Assembly (NCBI RefSeq): GCF_043195135.1
Contig: NZ_JBAFWP010000004.1
DNA from: NCEH01 sp043195135
GTDB taxonomy: Bacteria; Pseudomonadota; Alphaproteobacteria; Rhizobiales; Xanthobacteraceae
DNA: 64,000 nt
Direction: 5' to 3' (one strand)
Both the position numbers and the translations under genes were made by a program. Below, piece by piece: positions 25,469 through 33,760 of this stretch. A model generated the notes under the pieces. It saw only the letters and a list, made by a program, of their open reading frames with translations, ran no database searches and was not told the origin of the DNA. How positions within the stretch are numbered: position 1 is the first letter of the stretch; every line of letters starts with the position of its first letter.

Positions 25469-26896
25469 CTAAAGCGATGCGACCGGCGCGCGAGCGATGC
25501 CGCGGGCTTCGAGGTCATGGGCAACCCGCAGGGCAAGATCTTCCCGCCAGGGCGGGGCGATCACCTGCACAGCGAGCGGCAGGCCATCGTCGGGCCACAC
25601 CGGCACCGCCACCACGGGCAGGCCGATGAAGGAAATCGGCTGGGTGAACAGGCCGAGATTGGGGCGCACCGGCAAGGTGATCCCATCGAGCACGAACGTC
25701 TTCTGGCCGAGCCTGGGCGCGCGGGTGGGCGTCGCGGGCGCGAGCAGGATGTCCACCTCCTCGAACAGGGCGAGCATCTGCGCGCGGAAATGGCGGCGAA
25801 AGCGCTGCGCTGCGGTCGTCCAGGCGGCGGGGATGGCAAGCCCGGCGATCAAACGGTCGCGCACGGCCGGATCATAGTCCTGCGGACGGGTCCGCAGCCG
25901 TTCCGCATGAAGCGCCGCCCCGTCCGCCGCCGTGATGATATAGGCCGAGGCGCGGGCCCGTGCGGCGTCCGGGATATCCATGGTGCGTGTCGCGCCAAGC
26001 GCCTGCGCCACCGCATCCACGGCTGCCAGAGCCTCCGGCATGGCCCGATGGCGGAAATAGCCGCCGGCAACCGCGATGCGCAGCCCGCTGATCCCCTGCG
26101 TCAGGCTGGGAAAGGCAGGCTCCACGGGCTGGTCGGCGACGGCGGGATCATCTCCATCCGCCCCTTGCATGGCGTCATAGGCGAGCGCGAGATCGGCCGC
26201 CGAACGGGCGAAGGGGCCGAGATGATCGAACGCGGTCACGAACGGAAAGCTGCGCGCCCGTGAAAGCCGGCCATAGGTCGGCTTCAGGCCGAAGATGCCG
26301 CAGAGCGACGACGGCACGCGGATCGAGCCGTTCGTGTCCGAGCCGAGCGCGAGCGGCACCTCGCCGGACGCGATCGCAGCACCGGAGCCGCCGGAGGAGC
26401 CGCCCGTCATGTGGTCCAGCGCATGGGGATTGCGCGAGGCGCCGTCATGGACATTCTCGCCGGTGAAATCATAGGCGTATTCGCCCATGTTCAGCCCGCC
26501 GACCAATACCGCGCCGGCCGCCTCCAGCCGCTCCACGAGCGTGGCGTCGCGGCGGGCGGGCGGCAGCTCGCGGTTGATCTTCGAGCCGGCGCGGGTGGGC
26601 AGGCCGGCGATGTCGAACAGATTCTTCACCGCGAACGGCACCCCCGCGAGCGGACCGACGTTCTGCCCCTGCGCGCGCGCGGCGTCCAGCGCATCGGCTC
26701 GGGCGCGGGCACGGGCCGCCGTCACGTCGGTGAAGGCATTCACCTTGGGGTCGAGGGCGGCGATGCGGGCGAGCGCCGCATCGATCACCGCGCGGGCCGT
26801 GACCGTTCCGGCGCTGACGGCAGCGGCGATTTCGGCGGCGGTCGCGGATGCGGACAGCACGCCCGCCGTCGCCTTGGGATCGAGGGCGAGATTCAT
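25469..26896 (-). CDS. atzE: AtzE-type amidase (1-carboxybiuret hydrolase-like)
   Basis: 475 residues of the amidase-signature family. The catalytic Lys91 is in AVKNLFD, the cis-Ser167 in TGGSSGGSGAA and the nucleophile Ser191 in GSDTNGSIRVPSS. AtzE removes an amide from 1-carboxybiuret in cyanuric acid degradation and acts as a complex with AtzG, an arrangement like GatA-GatC. It overlaps the upstream atzG by four bases, matching the known obligate pair. Without an adjacent cyanuric acid hydrolase the physiological substrate may be another ureide or carboxylated urea derivative. Confidence 0.88.
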   Translation of the reverse strand: MNLALDPKATAGVLSASATAAEIAAAVSAGTVTARAVIDAALARIAALDPKVNAFTDVTAARARARADALDAARAQGQNVGPLAGVPFAVKNLFDIAGLPTRAGSKINRELPPARRDATLVERLEAAGAVLVGGLNMGEYAYDFTGENVHDGASRNPHALDHMTGGSSGGSGAAIASGEVPLALGSDTNGSIRVPSSLCGIFGLKPTYGRLSRARSFPFVTAFDHLGPFARSAADLALAYDAMQGADGDDPAVADQPVEPAFPSLTQGISGLRIAVAGGYFRHRAMPEALAAVDAVAQALGATRTMDIPDAARARASAYIITAADGAALHAERLRTRPQDYDPAVRDRLIAGLAIPAAWTTAAQRFRRHFRAQMLALFEEVDILLAPATPTRAPRLGQKTFVLDGITLPVRPNLGLFTQPISFIGLPVVAVPVWPDDGLPLAVQVIAPPWREDLALRVAHDLEARGIARAPVASL

Positions 26897-27108
26897 GGGC
26901 GATACACCGGGGCTGGATCGAATTCATCGCCAAGATCGAGGCCGCGCACCAGATTGGCCGCATCCGCGATCAGCCGCAGGTTGACCAGGGCTTCCGCCCG
27001 CCAGTCCGGCTCGATCTTGAGCGCGAACGCCTCGATCGCACCGTCCAGCATCAGTTCCAGCGCCCCGTCGGACACGGCGGGAATGGTCCTTTCGACAGGA
27101 TGGGACAT
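26893..27108 (-). CDS. atzG: AtzG-like DUF4089 subunit of the AtzE amidase
   Basis: 71 residues, helical, ALELMLDGAIEAFALKIEPDWRAEALVNLRLIADAANLVRGLDLGDEFDPAPVYRP. This matches the GatC-like AtzG/DUF4089 family, which stabilises AtzE. The four-base overlap with atzE indicates coupled synthesis at matched stoichiometry. It follows the ABC ATPase gene by nine bases. Confidence 0.87.
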   Translation of the reverse strand: MSHPVERTIPAVSDGALELMLDGAIEAFALKIEPDWRAEALVNLRLIADAANLVRGLDLGDEFDPAPVYRP

Positions 27109-27117
27109 ATCAGCTCC

Positions 27118-28998
27118 CTAAGCCGGCGGATGGGGAATGGCGGCGATCAGTTCGCGCGTATAGGCGGCCTTGGGGGCCTCCAGCACCTGCTCGGAGGTGC
27201 CCTCCTCCACCATCTTGCCCTGGCGCATGACGATGACCCGGTCGCACAGCAGGCGCACCACATGCAGGTCGTGCGAGACGAAGAGATAGCTCATGCCGAG
27301 GGTCTGCTTCAGTTCCTCCAGCAGGTTCAGCACCACCGCCTGCACCGACACGTCGAGCGCGGCGGTGGGCTCGTCCAAAATCACCAGGTCCGGCTTGAGC
27401 GCGATGGCGCGGGCGATCCCGACGCGCGCCTTCTGGCCGCCGGAGAGCTGGTGCGGAAAGCGGTCCAGCAGGTCGAGCGGCAGGCCGGCCATGGTGGCGA
27501 GCTCCTCCACCTTGGCGCGCATCTGCGCGGCGCCGCGAATGCCGAACTGCTCGCCCATGCGCAACAGCGGATCGGCGATGGCGCGGGCGGCGGTGTAGCG
27601 GGGATTGAGGCTGTCGGTCGGGTCCTGAAACACCATCTGGATGCGCCGGCGCATGGGATGGTGCGCGAATTCCTTCGCCGGGATCGCGCCGATGTCCGTG
27701 CCGTCGAAGGTGATCTTGCCCGAGGTGGGATCGATCAGCCGCATGACGATGGTGGAGGTGGTGGACTTGCCGCACCCGCTCTCGCCGACGAGGCCGACGC
27801 TCTCGCCCTTGTTCACCTGGAAGGAGAGCCCGTCGACGGCGCGGAAGATGGCGTCCTCCGGCGGCGCCTTCTTGCCCATCAGGCCGGCGAAAAAGCCCAT
27901 CGGCACGCCCTGGCGGGGATATTCCTTCAGCAGGTTTTCCACCTTGAGGAGGGGAACCGCCGCTGGCGCGGCGCCCCCCTCCCAACCCTCCCCCGCAAGC
28001 GGGAGAGGGCTGCTAACGGCGGGGTCGGTTCTCAGTTCTGAAGACGCAGCTTCACCGGCAAGCGCAACATAAGCCCCCTCTCCCGCTTGCGGGGGAGGGT
28101 TGGGGAGGGGGCCGGCCGGGAGAGCACCTTCCGGCAGCAGGTCGCTCAGCTTGATCCCCGGCCGCGGCGTCGCACGCACCAGTTTCTGCGTATAGGGGTG
28201 CTGCGGCGAACGGAAAATCTGCTCGGCCGGCGCGGTCTCCACCACCCTGCCCTTTTCCATCACCACCACAGTGTCGCAATAGGTGGCGGCGAGGCCGAGG
28301 TCGTGGGTGATGAGGATGGTGGACATCCCGCGCGCCCGCGTCAGCTCGGTCACGAGGTCCATCACCGCCTTCTGCGTGGTCACGTCGAGGCCGGTGGTGG
28401 GCTCGTCCGCGATCAGCAATTGCGGCTGGCAGGCGAGCGCGAGCGCGATCACGATGCGCTGGCACATGCCGCCGGAAAGCTCGAACGGATAGGCGTGATA
28501 GCGCTCCTCGGGCCGGGCGATGCGCACCTGCTCCAGGATCTCGATCACCTTCGCCTTCACATTGCGCGGCTCGGCCTGGAGGTGGTGCAGCAGCACGTCG
28601 CCGATCTGGTCGCCGACCTTGCGGATGGGATTGAGCGCCGCGCGCGGGTTCTGGAAGATCATGGAGATCTCCCGTCCGCGCAGGTCGCGCATGGTGCGCT
28701 CGCTGGCGTTGGCGACATCGATGCCGGAGAAGGTGATGGTGCCTTCCGCGATCCGCCCCGCCCGGTCGAGGATGCGCATGAGGGTGTACGAGGTCACCGA
28801 CTTGCCGGAGCCGCTCTCGCCCACGATTCCGACGGTTTCGCCCTTGCGGACGGTGAGGTCCACGCGCTTGACCGCGGTGACGATGCCCTTGCGGGTGGCG
28901 AACTCCACCGTGAGGTGATGCACCTCCAGCAGCGGACCGCGCGCCTCTTCGGCGGGGGTGGGGATGGCCGCCTGTGTCATATCGATCACACCATGCAT
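27118..28998 (-). CDS. Fused double ATPase of a peptide/nickel-type ABC importer
   Basis: 626 residues combining two ABC domains, like a DppD-DppF fusion. The first has Walker A GESGSGKS (60-67) and signature LSGGMCQRI; the second has GESGCGKS near 404-411 and LSGGQKARV. Each carries the C-terminal oligopeptide/dipeptide extension. The linker at about 296-342 is translated from a REPIN-like palindromic element (GPLPNPPPQAGEGAYVALAG... SPLPLAGEGWEGGAAP) that keeps the frame. GAGGGG before the ATG supports the start. It energises import through the adjacent permeases; the substrate is likely a ureide or related nitrogen compound, judging only by the atz neighbours. Confidence 0.92.
   Translation of the reverse strand: MHGVIDMTQAAIPTPAEEARGPLLEVHHLTVEFATRKGIVTAVKRVDLTVRKGETVGIVGESGSGKSVTSYTLMRILDRAGRIAEGTITFSGIDVANASERTMRDLRGREISMIFQNPRAALNPIRKVGDQIGDVLLHHLQAEPRNVKAKVIEILEQVRIARPEERYHAYPFELSGGMCQRIVIALALACQPQLLIADEPTTGLDVTTQKAVMDLVTELTRARGMSTILITHDLGLAATYCDTVVVMEKGRVVETAPAEQIFRSPQHPYTQKLVRATPRPGIKLSDLLPEGALPAGPLPNPPPQAGEGAYVALAGEAASSELRTDPAVSSPLPLAGEGWEGGAAPAAVPLLKVENLLKEYPRQGVPMGFFAGLMGKKAPPEDAIFRAVDGLSFQVNKGESVGLVGESGCGKSTTSTIVMRLIDPTSGKITFDGTDIGAIPAKEFAHHPMRRRIQMVFQDPTDSLNPRYTAARAIADPLLRMGEQFGIRGAAQMRAKVEELATMAGLPLDLLDRFPHQLSGGQKARVGIARAIALKPDLVILDEPTAALDVSVQAVVLNLLEELKQTLGMSYLFVSHDLHVVRLLCDRVIVMRQGKMVEEGTSEQVLEAPKAAYTRELIAAIPHPPA
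27972..28113. repeat. REPIN-like element: two inverted palindromic copies inside a coding sequence
   Basis: Two roughly 38-base copies of a REP unit, with cores CCCCCGCAAGCGGGAGAGGG and its reverse complement, lie in opposite orientation about 60 bases apart. The element is translated in frame as the linker of the double ATPase. Closely related cores recur in the intergenic array at 34.9-36.0 kb. Confidence 0.85.
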
Positions 28999-29008
28999 GG
29001 CGCGCCCC

Positions 29009-29905
29009 TCAGGTGCGGCGCTGGGGATCGACGATGTCGCGCAGACCGTCCCCCAGCAGGTTGAAGCAGAACACCGCGAACATCAGCGCGAGGCCGGGAA
29101 ACAGCGCGATCCACCATTCCCCGGAAACGATGAAGGCCGAGCCCTCCGCCACCATGATCCCCCATTCCGGGGTGGGCGGACGCACGCCGAGGCCGATGAA
29201 GGAGAGGCCGGCGGCGTTCAGGATGGCGTAGCCCATGGTCAGCGACATCTGCACCATCATGATGGGCAGGATGTTGGGCAGGATCTGCGTGAGCAGGATG
29301 CGCCATTCGCTGTTTCCCGTGAGCCGGGCCGCCTGGATGAAGCCGGACTGGCGGCGGATCGCCGCTTCCGCCCGGGCCACGCGGGCATAGAGCGGGAAAT
29401 TGATGATCGCCGTGGCGATCACGATGTTGGTCACCGTATTGCCCAGCGCCGCCACGATGCCCATGGCCAGCACGAACAGCGGAAAGGCCATGATGGTGTC
29501 GGAGATGCGGCCGACGATGCGGTCCGTCCAGCCGCCGAAGAAGCCGGCGGCAATCCCCGCGATGCCCCCCGCCGCGAACACCAGGGCCACCGAGAAGATG
29601 GCGATGCCCATGTCGAGCCGCGTCGCCACGACGACGCGGGAGAACATGTCGCGGCCGAGCTGGTCGGTGCCGAACCAATGGGCCCAGGATGGCGCCTGGA
29701 GCGCCGCCTTGGTGTCGCTGGCGAGCGGATCGTAAGGCACGATATAGGGACCGATGGCGGCCGCCACGATCAGCACCAGGAACATGCCGAAGGCGAGGCC
29801 CGTGACCGGGTTCTCAGAGATCACATATTTCGCATGGCGCAGCGTTGCCGCGAGGCCGCTGGAAGAAGGCGCCGATCCGCGATCGGCCGGATTGGCGAGG
29901 GTCAT
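29009..29905 (-). CDS. ABC importer permease, DppC/OppC type
   Basis: 298 residues with a cytoplasmic N-terminus, a first membrane segment (GLAFGMFLVLIVAAAIGPYIVPYDP) and a periplasmic loop with HWFGTDQLGRDMFSRVV, the classic DppC/OppC signature. Five further segments follow. The EAA coupling loop is ARVARAEAAIRRQSGFIQAARLTGNS, followed by GLGVRPPTPEWG near the C-terminus. It pairs with the DppB-like permease, whose stop overlaps its start by four bases. The permease channels the ligand delivered by the Tat-exported binding protein coded at the head of the operon. Confidence 0.93.
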   Translation of the reverse strand: MTLANPADRGSAPSSSGLAATLRHAKYVISENPVTGLAFGMFLVLIVAAAIGPYIVPYDPLASDTKAALQAPSWAHWFGTDQLGRDMFSRVVVATRLDMGIAIFSVALVFAAGGIAGIAAGFFGGWTDRIVGRISDTIMAFPLFVLAMGIVAALGNTVTNIVIATAIINFPLYARVARAEAAIRRQSGFIQAARLTGNSEWRILLTQILPNILPIMMVQMSLTMGYAILNAAGLSFIGLGVRPPTPEWGIMVAEGSAFIVSGEWWIALFPGLALMFAVFCFNLLGDGLRDIVDPQRRT

Positions 29906-30918
29906 GCTTCGCTCCGTGCGCGCGGATCGATGACGCCATAGGCGAGGTCGATCACGAGATTGAGGATGATGTAGAGAATCGCCATGGCGAGCACGAAGCC
30001 CTGCACCGGCGCGTAGTCCGAGGAGATCAGCGCCTCGACCGCATAGGAGCCGATGCCCGGCCAGGCGAACACCTTCTCCACCAGCACATTGGCGCCGAGC
30101 AGGAAGGAGAACACCATGCCGAGCGTGGTGATCACCGGCAGCATGGCATTGCGGAACGCATAGATCATAATGACCTTGTAGGGCGTCAGCCCCGCCGCCC
30201 GGGCCGTGCGCACAAATTCCGACGACAGCACCGAGAGCATGGAGGCGCGCGTGATGCGGGCGATCGGCGCCAGCGCGAAAATGGCGAGCGTCACGGTCGG
30301 GATCGCCAATTGGGCGGCGGCCGAACGGAAGGTCTCGAAATCCCCGGCAATCAGGCTGTCGATGAGATAGAAGCCGGTGACCGTGGGCGGCGCGGTGAAG
30401 AACACATCCAGCCGCCCGAGCGGCGCCGGCGCCCAGCCGAGCTTGAAATAGAACACATAGACCAGCAGCAGGCCGGTGAAGAACACCGGCAGCGAGACCC
30501 CGGCCGTTGTGATGACGCGGCAGGCGTGGTCAACCCAGGTGCCCTGCTTGACCGCCGCCATGATGCCGAAGGGAATGGCGATGGCGAGCGCCAGGATGAG
30601 GCCCGACAGGGTCAGTTCGGCGGAGGCTGGCAGCCGGCTCGCGATCTCCGCCGCCACCGGCTGCCCGGTGGAGAGCGAGGAGCCGAGGTCGCCCTTCGCC
30701 AGCGCCGTCACATAATCCACGAACTGCACCGGCAGCGGCTTGTCGAGCCCGAGCTTGGTGCGGATTTCCGCGATCGCCTGCGGCGTCGCGGCGGGACCGG
30801 CGAAATAGGCTGCGGCGTCCCCCGGCAGCACGCGAGTGAGCATGAAGGTCACGATCACCACGCCGATCAGGCTCGGGATCGCGGTGGCGATGCGGCTGGC
30901 GATGAGCTTCAACATCAC
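29902..30918 (-). CDS. ABC importer permease, DppB/OppB type
   Basis: 338 residues. It opens MMLKLIASRIATAIPSLIGVVIVTFMLTRVLPGD, the typical DppB first segment. The coupling loop is ARITRASMLSVLSSEFVRTARAAGLTPYKVI, and the C-terminal region is VEKVFAWPGIGSYAVEALISSDYAPVQGF. About six membrane segments are visible. It lies second in the operon after the binding protein, separated from it by a 109-base spacer that contains a REP-like hairpin. Confidence 0.93.
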   Translation of the reverse strand: MMLKLIASRIATAIPSLIGVVIVTFMLTRVLPGDAAAYFAGPAATPQAIAEIRTKLGLDKPLPVQFVDYVTALAKGDLGSSLSTGQPVAAEIASRLPASAELTLSGLILALAIAIPFGIMAAVKQGTWVDHACRVITTAGVSLPVFFTGLLLVYVFYFKLGWAPAPLGRLDVFFTAPPTVTGFYLIDSLIAGDFETFRSAAAQLAIPTVTLAIFALAPIARITRASMLSVLSSEFVRTARAAGLTPYKVIMIYAFRNAMLPVITTLGMVFSFLLGANVLVEKVFAWPGIGSYAVEALISSDYAPVQGFVLAMAILYIILNLVIDLAYGVIDPRARSEA

Positions 30919-30970
30919 GGCTTCCTTTTCGGCCCGGTTGGGGACGCGCCCCCGCCTGCCCCCTTCCCGC

Positions 30971-31004
30971 CCCTCGCCCCCACGGGGAGAGAGGCGGGCG
31001 AGGG
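30971..31004. repeat. REP-like hairpin between binding-protein and permease genes
   Basis: CCCTCGCCC and GGGCGAGGG form a nine-base inverted repeat around a short spacer, in C/G-rich sequence similar in style to the other REP elements of the window. In this operon position it could stabilise the upstream binding-protein mRNA or attenuate the permease genes. Confidence 0.55.
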
Positions 31005-31027
31005 AGACGCGCGAACGATGAAAATCC

Positions 31028-32650
31028 TCAGCTCTTCGCGAACGCGCGATAGTCCAGCCGGCGGTGGAACCAGTATTCGTAGCCGGTCACGTTCTTCTGC
31101 ATCGCGATGTTCACATAGGGCTGGTAGAGCGGGATGCGCGGCACATCGGCGAAGGCAAGATCGATCATGCCCTTCACGTCCGCATCGTAGGCCACCTTGT
31201 CGCCGTTCGCCGCCGCGGCGCGGGCGCCGTCGATGAACGCATCCATCGCCGCCGACTTGTAGCTCATGGTGTTGAACACGGAATTCTGCCCGTGATAGCA
31301 CCAGAAGAAGAAGTATTCGGGATAATCCAGCCAGCCGGAAAACACGTTGGTGAAGAGCGGCAGCTCTTTCTTGTTCAGCTCGGTGCGCCAGTTGGCGCCG
31401 GGGATCTTGTTGATCGTGGTCTTGATGCCGAGTTCCTGCAGATTTTCCTGCAGCAGCACGCACAGCGGCTCGTTCACGCCGGCAAAGCCAAGGTCGAACG
31501 AAATCGTGGTTTCAAGCCCGTTGGGATAGCCGGCCTCCGCCAGCAATTGCTTGGCCTTGCCGAGATCGGTGGTGAACGGGGCGGGCTGCGGCCACACCGG
31601 CTGGCTCACGCCGCCCGGAGTTGCACCGAACATGGGCTTGCCGAGCCCGAACAGCACCGCATCCATGATCTTCTGATAGGGGATGGCATAGGCAATGGCC
31701 TGCCGCACCTTCAGATTGTCGAACGGCGGCTTGGTGACGTTCATGCCGATATATTGCAGGCCGTTGGAATAAGGCGTGGAGATGATGGTCAGCTTGCCGC
31801 TGTCCTTCAGTTCCACGAAGTCCTTGTTGGGCAGGTCATAGGAAATATCGGCGTCGCCGCGCTCCAGCAGCGCGCGCCGATTGCCGGCCGAGGGCACCAT
31901 GCGCCAGATCACCCGCTTGATCTTCGGCATCGGGCCGCCGACCCATTTTTCGTTGCGCTCGAACACCACTTCGGTGCCGGGGGTCCATTTGGTGACCTTG
32001 TAGGCGCCGGAGCCGACGGTGTTCTGCTTGGCGTATTCCAGGCCCCAGGGGTCCTGTGCGGTGGCGTTCTTCTTCACCAGTTCTGAATTCATGACGCACG
32101 GCACCACCACCGCGAGATCTGGGATGGTGAGGCGATCCTTGCGCAGGAAATCGACGCGGAAGGTGTGGTCGTCCACCACCACGAACTGCTCCGGCTTCTC
32201 CAGCGATCCGGCCTTCATCTGGAAGGTGGGAAAGCCGCCGACGCTGACCGCCCGGTCCATGGACCATTTCACGTCCTTGGCGGTCACCGGCGTGCCGTCC
32301 TGGAAGGTGGCGTTCTTTTTCAGCTTGAAGGTCGCGGACATGTCCCCGAGGGTCATGTCCTCGGCCAGTTCTCCCTCGATTTTGTCGCGGTCGTAATAGG
32401 GCGTGCCGTTCACATCCTTCATGGGATGGGTGATCAGGCGGTCATAGCAGTTCCAGCTGACTTCATAGCCGGGCACATTGGTGCCGACGCCCTGGACGTC
32501 CAGATTGTTCGGCCCGCTCTCGGAGACGATCAGCAGGGTTTCCGAGCGCGCCTGCGCCTGGGCAGAGGAGAACACCGCCGGTGCCGCCACACCCGCCGCG
32601 CTGGCGGTTGCGGTCACGGAAGCCGTTTTGAGAAACTCGCGACGATTCAT
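31028..32650 (-). CDS. ABC transporter substrate-binding protein (family 5, peptide/nickel type), Tat-exported
   Basis: 540 residues. MNRREFLKTASVTATASAAGVAAPAVFSSAQAQA contains a twin-arginine motif (NRREFLK), a hydrophobic stretch and an A-Q-A cleavage site. The mature protein is a family 5 solute-binding protein (PNNLDVQGVGTNVPGYEVSWNCYDRL, TFKLKKNATFQDGTPVTAKDVKWS, AIAYAIPYQKIMDAVLFG). Such proteins bind oligopeptides, nickel, opines or other small nitrogen compounds. Its place at the head of the transporter-atzGEH unit suggests a ureide-type ligand. The internal Met with the Tat motif was chosen over an ATG 45 bases upstream. Confidence 0.92.
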   Translation of the reverse strand: MNRREFLKTASVTATASAAGVAAPAVFSSAQAQARSETLLIVSESGPNNLDVQGVGTNVPGYEVSWNCYDRLITHPMKDVNGTPYYDRDKIEGELAEDMTLGDMSATFKLKKNATFQDGTPVTAKDVKWSMDRAVSVGGFPTFQMKAGSLEKPEQFVVVDDHTFRVDFLRKDRLTIPDLAVVVPCVMNSELVKKNATAQDPWGLEYAKQNTVGSGAYKVTKWTPGTEVVFERNEKWVGGPMPKIKRVIWRMVPSAGNRRALLERGDADISYDLPNKDFVELKDSGKLTIISTPYSNGLQYIGMNVTKPPFDNLKVRQAIAYAIPYQKIMDAVLFGLGKPMFGATPGGVSQPVWPQPAPFTTDLGKAKQLLAEAGYPNGLETTISFDLGFAGVNEPLCVLLQENLQELGIKTTINKIPGANWRTELNKKELPLFTNVFSGWLDYPEYFFFWCYHGQNSVFNTMSYKSAAMDAFIDGARAAAANGDKVAYDADVKGMIDLAFADVPRIPLYQPYVNIAMQKNVTGYEYWFHRRLDYRAFAKS

Positions 32651-32692
32651 GCCTGGGGTCCCCGTCTGAGAAAAAGCGTGCCTGCGCTCTCT

Positions 32693-32719
32693 CATTCAAG
32701 GGGTGTGCCAATTGCATAC
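32693..32719 (-). promoter_or_regulatory. Possible sigma-54-like promoter and GntR-type motif upstream of the ABC-atz operon
   Basis: On the minus strand, TGGCAC-N5-TTGA reads like a sigma-54 -24/-12 element but has GA in place of the invariant GC at -12. It lies about 45-60 bases before the binding-protein ATG. It adjoins ATTGCATAC (32711-32719, plus strand), a variant of the motif also seen upstream of atzF, and an AT-rich TATATAAAAA-type stretch just beyond. Either a sigma-70 or a weak sigma-54 promoter is possible. Confidence 0.3.
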
Positions 32720-32825
32720 CACTTTTTATATATTGTTATTGTTCAGAGACTTAATGGTACAAATCATCAGTCGGGACGAGGCATCAGCGTTCGGTTTTGC
32801 ACGCAAAATAGGCACAGATGGCGCT

Positions 32826-32835
32826 ATTGCATGCA
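32826..32835 (+). promoter_or_regulatory. Candidate GntR operator motif (ATTGCATGCA)
   Basis: Exact match to the decamer found in reverse complement upstream of atzF, about 175 bases from the ABC binding-protein start. It lies in an unusually AT-rich intergenic stretch between that gene and pssA. No gene was recognised in this spacer. Confidence 0.35.
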
Positions 32836-32929
32836 TCTGCATCCCGAGGTCGAGATGCGAATATCCTATAAATAGGACAACTACGACACAACCCTCTTCA
32901 CCCGGCCGAACGGAGGGTCCGGCGGTCGG

Positions 32930-33757
32930 CTACAGGTCGGGAGAGGGGGCGGCGGGTTCGGTTTGCGCCACATGCTCCGCCATCAGCCGGCGATAGCGCA
33001 GGAAGGAGAAGGGCAGGAAGCCCAGATACAGCAGGCTGCACACCGCAAGCACGGTCCAGGGGTAGCTCGCCAGCAGGCCGACGAACATCGCCACCACCAC
33101 GAACAGCGGCAGCACCATGTCCCGCCGCACCCTTTTGCCCAGGGTCTTGCCGGAATAGGCCGGCACCTTGGAGATCATCAGGAGGCCGATGCCGAGGCAA
33201 TAGACCAGCGCGACCGGGGCCGTGGCGCCGCCGCGCGGCAGGCCGAGCAGGTCGAGATAGACCGGCAGCAGCGCCACGATGGCGCCCGCGGGGGCGGGAA
33301 TGCCGGTGAAGAAATCCGCCGCGAACGCCGGCCGGTTGGGATCGTCCAGCATCACGTTGAAGCGGGCGAGGCGCAGCGCGGCGCAGATGGCGAAGATCAG
33401 CACCACCAGCCAGCCGATGGAGCCCACCGTGTCGAGCCCCCACAGATACAGGATCAGCGCCGGCGCGCAGCCGAAATTGACGAAGTCGGCGAGGCTGTCC
33501 AGCTCCGCGCCGAAGCGCGAGGTGCCCTTCAGCGCCCGCGCCAGGCGCCCGTCCACCCCGTCCAGGATGGCGGCGAACACGATCGCCGCGAGCGCCAGTT
33601 CCAGCCGCCCCTCGATCGCCATGCGCACCGCGGTGAGGCCCGAGCACAAGGCGAGCAAGGTCACGAGGTTCGGCAGCAGCACGCGCACCGGGATCTTGCC
33701 GAGGCGCCACACCGGCGGCGCGCCGTGCGGATCGAGCGGGGGAAGGGAAGCGGCCAT
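32930..33757 (-). CDS. pssA: CDP-diacylglycerol-serine O-phosphatidyltransferase
   Basis: 275 residues with multiple membrane segments. The CDP-alcohol phosphatidyltransferase motif D-x2-DG-x2-AR-x8-G-x3-D-x3-D is complete, with Asp66, Asp69, Gly70, Ala73, Arg74, Gly83, Asp87 and Asp91 (within DGVDGRLARALKG and AELDSLAD). It makes phosphatidylserine from CDP-diacylglycerol and serine in the inner membrane. The gene follows psd by three bases, so both steps to phosphatidylethanolamine are encoded together. Confidence 0.95.
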   Translation of the reverse strand: MAASLPPLDPHGAPPVWRLGKIPVRVLLPNLVTLLALCSGLTAVRMAIEGRLELALAAIVFAAILDGVDGRLARALKGTSRFGAELDSLADFVNFGCAPALILYLWGLDTVGSIGWLVVLIFAICAALRLARFNVMLDDPNRPAFAADFFTGIPAPAGAIVALLPVYLDLLGLPRGGATAPVALVYCLGIGLLMISKVPAYSGKTLGKRVRRDMVLPLFVVVAMFVGLLASYPWTVLAVCSLLYLGFLPFSFLRYRRLMAEHVAQTEPAAPSPDL

Positions 33758-33760
33758 CTC

